DNA from: Frigoriglobus tundricola
Lineage (GTDB): Bacteria; Planctomycetota; Planctomycetia; Gemmatales; Gemmataceae
Assembly (NCBI RefSeq): GCF_013128195.2
Contig: NZ_CP053452.2
Coordinates: 3,658,001-3,722,000 of the forward strand
Reading direction: 5' to 3'
DNA length: 64,000 nucleotides
Position numbers and translations under genes: made by a program. Shown piece by piece: positions 60,952 to 64,000 of the stretch. The notes beneath the pieces are model-generated. The model worked only from the letters and a program-made list of their open reading frames with translations. It had not been told where the DNA came from and did not search any database. Within the stretch, counting starts at the first letter, position 1. Each line of letters begins with the position of its first letter.

Positions 60952-63591
60952 ATGGCCACGACTCCCGACGGCTGCCCCGACCCGTCCGTCCTCGCCGCGT
61001 TCCACACCGGCGATCTGCCGCCGGCCGACATCGACCGGGTCACCGCCCACCTGGAGGGGTGCGCGGCGTGCGAGGCGGCGCTCGAGGTTCTGGACGGTCG
61101 GACCGGATCGATCGTGGACGCCGTCCGCGCCCCGTGGGCGGACGGCCCTGTGGCCGGGGCCGTTATCGGCGGCCGGTACACGCTCGTCGAGCCGGTCGGT
61201 GAGGGCGGGATGGGTTCGGTGTGGCGGGCCAAGCAGACCGAGCCGGTGAAGCGGTTCGTGGCCGTCAAGTTGATCAAGGCGGGGATGGACTCCAAGCAGG
61301 TGCTGGCCCGGTTCGAGGCCGAGCGCCAGGCGCTGGCGCTGATGGACCACCCGAACATCGCCAAGGTTCTCGACGGCGGCCTGCACGGTGGGCGTCCGTA
61401 TTTCGTGATGGAACTGGTCAAGGGGGTTCCGATCACCCGGTACTGCGACGCGCACCGGTTCACCCCGCGGCAGCGGCTGGGGCTGTTCACGAGCGTCTGC
61501 CAGGCGCTCCAGCACGCGCACCAGAAGGGGATCATCCACCGGGACATCAAGCCGTCGAACGTGCTCGTCGCCCCGTACGACGACCGGGCCGTGGTGAAGG
61601 TGATCGACTTCGGGGTGGCCAAAGCGGCCAGCGGGACGCTCACGGAACGCACGATCGATACCGGGTTCGGGGGGGTGGTGGGCACGCCGGAGTACATGTC
61701 TCCGGAGCAGGCGACGCTCAACAACCTGGACATCGACACCCGGTCGGATGTCTACGCCCTGGGGGTGCTCCTGTACGAGCTCTTGGCCGGCTCCACGCCG
61801 TTCTCGAAAAAGGAGCTGGAACAGAAGGGGCTGCTGGAGATCCTGCGGGTGGTGCGGGAGGAGGAGCCGCCGCGCCCGAGTACGAAGTTGAGTACGGCCG
61901 AGACCCTGCCGTCGATCTCGGCCGACCGCGGCACCGAGCCGAAGAAGTTAACCGGCCTGTTGCGGAACGAGCTGGACTGGATCGTGATGAAGGCGCTGGA
62001 GAAGGACCGCGCCCGGCGGTACGAGACGGCCAACGGGTTCGCGGCGGACGTGCTGCGGTACCTGGCCGGTGAGGCGGTGCAGGCCCATCCGCCGAGCACC
62101 GCATACCGCATGAAGAAATTCGTCCGCCGCAACCGCGGGTCGGTGGCGGCGGCGGTGGTACTGGTGCTGGCGCTGACGGTCGGGGCCGCCGGGACGACCG
62201 TCGGGTTGGTCCGGGCGGAGGCCCTGAGAGTCGTGGCGGTGGGCGAGCGGGACGAGAAGGACAAGGCCCGGCGCGCGGCGGAGGACGAGCGCGATGCGAA
62301 GGAGAAGGCCCGGCGCGCGGAAGAGGCTCAGCGGCTACTGAAAGAAGAGGAGAAGCGGCGGGCGGACGAGGAGCGCGAGGTCGCCGAGGCGGTGAGCCGG
62401 TTCCTCCGCGAGGACCTCCTAGGCTACGTGGGCGGGGCAGCAGCGGACGGCGCGTTCCCGGCGGAGGAGAACCTGACCGTCCGGGTCGCCCTGGACCGGG
62501 CCGCAATCCGCGTGGGCGAGCGATTCCGCGGCAAGCCGCGCGTCGAGGCGGCCATCCGCCGGACGATCGGCGAAGCGTACACTCGGGTCGGGCAGTCCAA
62601 ACAGGCGCTCGATCATCTCAAACGGGCCGTCGCCCTGCTCGTTCCGCCGGCCGACGCGGACCCGACGTCCAAGGCCGTCCAGGACTACGCCGACGCCTGC
62701 CGTGCCCTGGCAATCGCGTACCAAGCGGACCGCCAGCACAAGGTGGCGATCGGCGTGTTCAAAGAGGTACTGGCGGCGCGCGAGAAGGCGTTCGGCCCCG
62801 ACTCCGCCGAGACCCTCCGGGCCGTGCAAGAGCTGGCCGCGCCGTACGCCTCGCTCGCCGACGGGCAAACCCGGGACCGTCTCTTCCGGCGGGTCGCGGA
62901 GGCCCGCGCCCGGACCCTCGGCCCCGACCACCTCGACACCCTGCAGGCCCGATTCGATTGGGCCTGGGCGAACGCCGACTTCACCAAGGTCAAAGAACTG
63001 ATCCCCGCACTGGAGCGCATCCGCGACGAGCGGCTGAAGGCGGTCGACCCGTCCGACCGCCTCGACGACGCCACGCTGCAGGCGATCGTCCAACTTGGCG
63101 GGGCATACCAGGCCGTCGGGCGGATCGATGATGCCGTCGAGCAATTCGAGAGGCACTGGAACGAAACGAAGGTGCTGTACGGCCGGAATCACCGGCTCAC
63201 GCTGAAATCGTTGACGTATCTCGCAGGCGCGTACGACCAGGCCAGAAAGAGAAACAAGTGCATTGAGGCATGTGAAGAAGCGTGGAACGGGTACAAAACG
63301 GGGTTCGGAGAGGAGAGCGTTGAGGCCCTGGGAGCCGCGTTCAACTTGGCCCGGTCGTATTGGTCCGCGGGTCGACTCGCCAAGGGCAACAAGCTACTGG
63401 AGGAGACGCTGCCCTCGGTCCGCAAGGTGGAGGGGCCGCACTCGAGGGCCATGCGCACCCGGCTCGTCCAACTGATCCCGATGTTGAGACGAGAGGGGAA
63501 AGTCGCGCGCGCGGCCGAACTTCAGGTCGAACTCGATACCATTCTGGGCCGGGTTAACGCGGCCCCGGCACCACGGCCGGTCGAGCGCTGA
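60952..63591 (+). CDS. Membrane Ser/Thr protein kinase with N-terminal zinc-finger-like motif and TPR tail
   Basis: 879 aa from ATG 60952 (MATTPDGCPDPSVLAAFHTG). Residues 33-40 (HLEGCAAC, H-x3-C-x2-C) resemble the zinc motif of anti-sigma factors. The Hanks-type kinase domain follows: GEGGMGSVW near 83-91, AVKLIKAG with Lys106, HRDIKPSN at 196-203, DFG at 219-221, GTPEYMSPEQ, then RSDVYALGVLLYELLAG. One membrane helix (GSVAAAVVLVLALTVGAAGT) lies at about 405-425. A long charged coiled coil (KDKARRAAEDERDAKEKARR) precedes a periplasmic region of tetratricopeptide repeats to the end. The kinase faces the cytoplasm. Its divergent neighbour is an ECF sigma factor, suggesting phosphorylation-controlled transcription. 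Confidence 0.92.
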   Translation: MATTPDGCPDPSVLAAFHTGDLPPADIDRVTAHLEGCAACEAALEVLDGRTGSIVDAVRAPWADGPVAGAVIGGRYTLVEPVGEGGMGSVWRAKQTEPVKRFVAVKLIKAGMDSKQVLARFEAERQALALMDHPNIAKVLDGGLHGGRPYFVMELVKGVPITRYCDAHRFTPRQRLGLFTSVCQALQHAHQKGIIHRDIKPSNVLVAPYDDRAVVKVIDFGVAKAASGTLTERTIDTGFGGVVGTPEYMSPEQATLNNLDIDTRSDVYALGVLLYELLAGSTPFSKKELEQKGLLEILRVVREEEPPRPSTKLSTAETLPSISADRGTEPKKLTGLLRNELDWIVMKALEKDRARRYETANGFAADVLRYLAGEAVQAHPPSTAYRMKKFVRRNRGSVAAAVVLVLALTVGAAGTTVGLVRAEALRVVAVGERDEKDKARRAAEDERDAKEKARRAEEAQRLLKEEEKRRADEEREVAEAVSRFLREDLLGYVGGAAADGAFPAEENLTVRVALDRAAIRVGERFRGKPRVEAAIRRTIGEAYTRVGQSKQALDHLKRAVALLVPPADADPTSKAVQDYADACRALAIAYQADRQHKVAIGVFKEVLAAREKAFGPDSAETLRAVQELAAPYASLADGQTRDRLFRRVAEARARTLGPDHLDTLQARFDWAWANADFTKVKELIPALERIRDERLKAVDPSDRLDDATLQAIVQLGGAYQAVGRIDDAVEQFERHWNETKVLYGRNHRLTLKSLTYLAGAYDQARKRNKCIEACEEAWNGYKTGFGEESVEALGAAFNLARSYWSAGRLAKGNKLLEETLPSVRKVEGPHSRAMRTRLVQLIPMLRREGKVARAAELQVELDTILGRVNAAPAPRPVER

Positions 63592-63700
63592 CTCGGCCGC
63601 AGGTACCTTGATCTCCCGCGTCGACCGCTGCCGAGGTCTGGACCGCCAGATGGCGTGATATGACTACCCCAGATCAGCAGTATTGTTTATTGCGCACATA

Positions 63701-64000
63701 TTAGATCAATTGGAGTGTGCCTCTCGTCACTCCGAGTTGGTTGAGCGCACGGAGCTGCCTCCACGTCTCGCGGCCGTCGTCCAATCCGGCAATGACGCGC
63801 AAGTAGCACGTTAGGAGCCGCCCGATTTGGTCCGGTGTCTCTCGCAAGAGATCGATGCGAAAGCGACTAACGCCTAACTCTCGCATTCGGCCGACGTACT
63901 CGGCGCCACTCTGGGGAACCGAGTTGTAGACGGTGTTCCGGCATCCGGTGTCGGCGTGGACCGGGAACAGCACGCCCGTACGGTCCTTCAGTTCGACCCT
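63701..64000 (-). pseudogene. U32 peptidase C-terminal sequence (e), continuing past the window
   Basis: Stop at 63701; 100 codons open to the window end: RVELKDRTGVLFPVHADTGC, NSVPQSGAEYVGRMRELG, FRIDLLRETPDQIGRLLTCY, WRQLRALNQLGVTRGTL. It is more diverged from the other four fragments than they are from each other, and it may be the 3' end of a complete U32 peptidase gene or another fragment; the sequence beyond the window decides. Labelled as a pseudogene only because the other copies are fragments. Confidence 0.6.

Noticed and set aside
1-64000. CRISPR arrays, tRNA and rRNA genes, prophage or restriction-modification/toxin-antitoxin systems
   Set aside because: No regularly spaced short repeats, no tRNA cloverleaf or rRNA signature, and no cas, phage structural or methylase genes were recognised on either strand. 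Searches by tRNAscan and covariance models would be needed to exclude small RNAs.

Overview
The window is GC-rich chromosomal DNA of a planctomycete, most probably a member of the Gemmataceae. The evidence is the gene content: two DUF1559 proteins with prepilin-like N-termini, two DUF1501 proteins, a DUF1549/DUF1553 cytochrome-type protein, a DUF1080 protein, a TIGR02996 domain fused to a formylglycine-generating-enzyme domain, a LEPR-XLL-type surface protein, a Ser/Thr kinase with TPR tail facing an ECF sigma factor, and a set of BatA/B/D/E-like proteins. I found no rRNA, tRNA or CRISPR.

Layout. 1-5.7 kb: the 3' part of mfd, a small gene whose end is replaced by an IS66-family element, and a TIGR02996-FGE gene. 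5.8-16.5 kb: an ECF sigma gene cut by an ISKra4-like element, cysK, a transglutaminase-like/TPR protein, Uma2, a zinc-ribbon protein, DUF1501, DUF1080 and a MATE exporter. 16.7-24.1 kb: a duplicated cassette (hairpin, small lipoprotein, DUF1559 protein) whose copies are now separated by an IS66 and an IS630 element. 24.4-26.0 kb: a second copy of the first IS66 element, with a perfect 8-bp target duplication. 26.2-35.1 kb: a flavoprotein, a Bat operon and a CotH-kinase protein. 35.2-46.6 kb: a frameshifted paralogue, a TolC/HlyD/FtsX export operon with no visible ATPase, and a DUF1549-DUF1501 pair. 57.9-64 kb: a large secreted protein and a divergent sigma/kinase pair.

The main discovery lies at 46.7-57.3 kb and can be reconstructed to the base. 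A small gene of a local paralogous family (start MTEPEW, end CWVVD) is split after its first five bases (ATGAC) by a group II intron (47101-57249, minus strand; native length 2399 nt). The intron carries two independent insertions. One is an IS66-family element (47554-49875) that carries, as a passenger, an intact gene of the same family as the split host gene. The other is an IS1634-like element (49938-55349), itself interrupted by a tnpABC-type IS66 element (50598-53030) and an IS630 element (53153-54317). Removing each insertion with one copy of its target duplication restores three open frames exactly: a 560-aa intron protein (RT, maturase, HNH), a 580-aa IS1634 transposase and a 143-aa host protein.

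A second theme is the scatter of C-terminal fragments of a U32-family peptidase gene (five in 64 kb), two of them directly upstream of members of the MTExEW family. Together the data show a genome region with intense, layered transposition, where a short paralogous gene family may be spread as cargo of IS66 elements.
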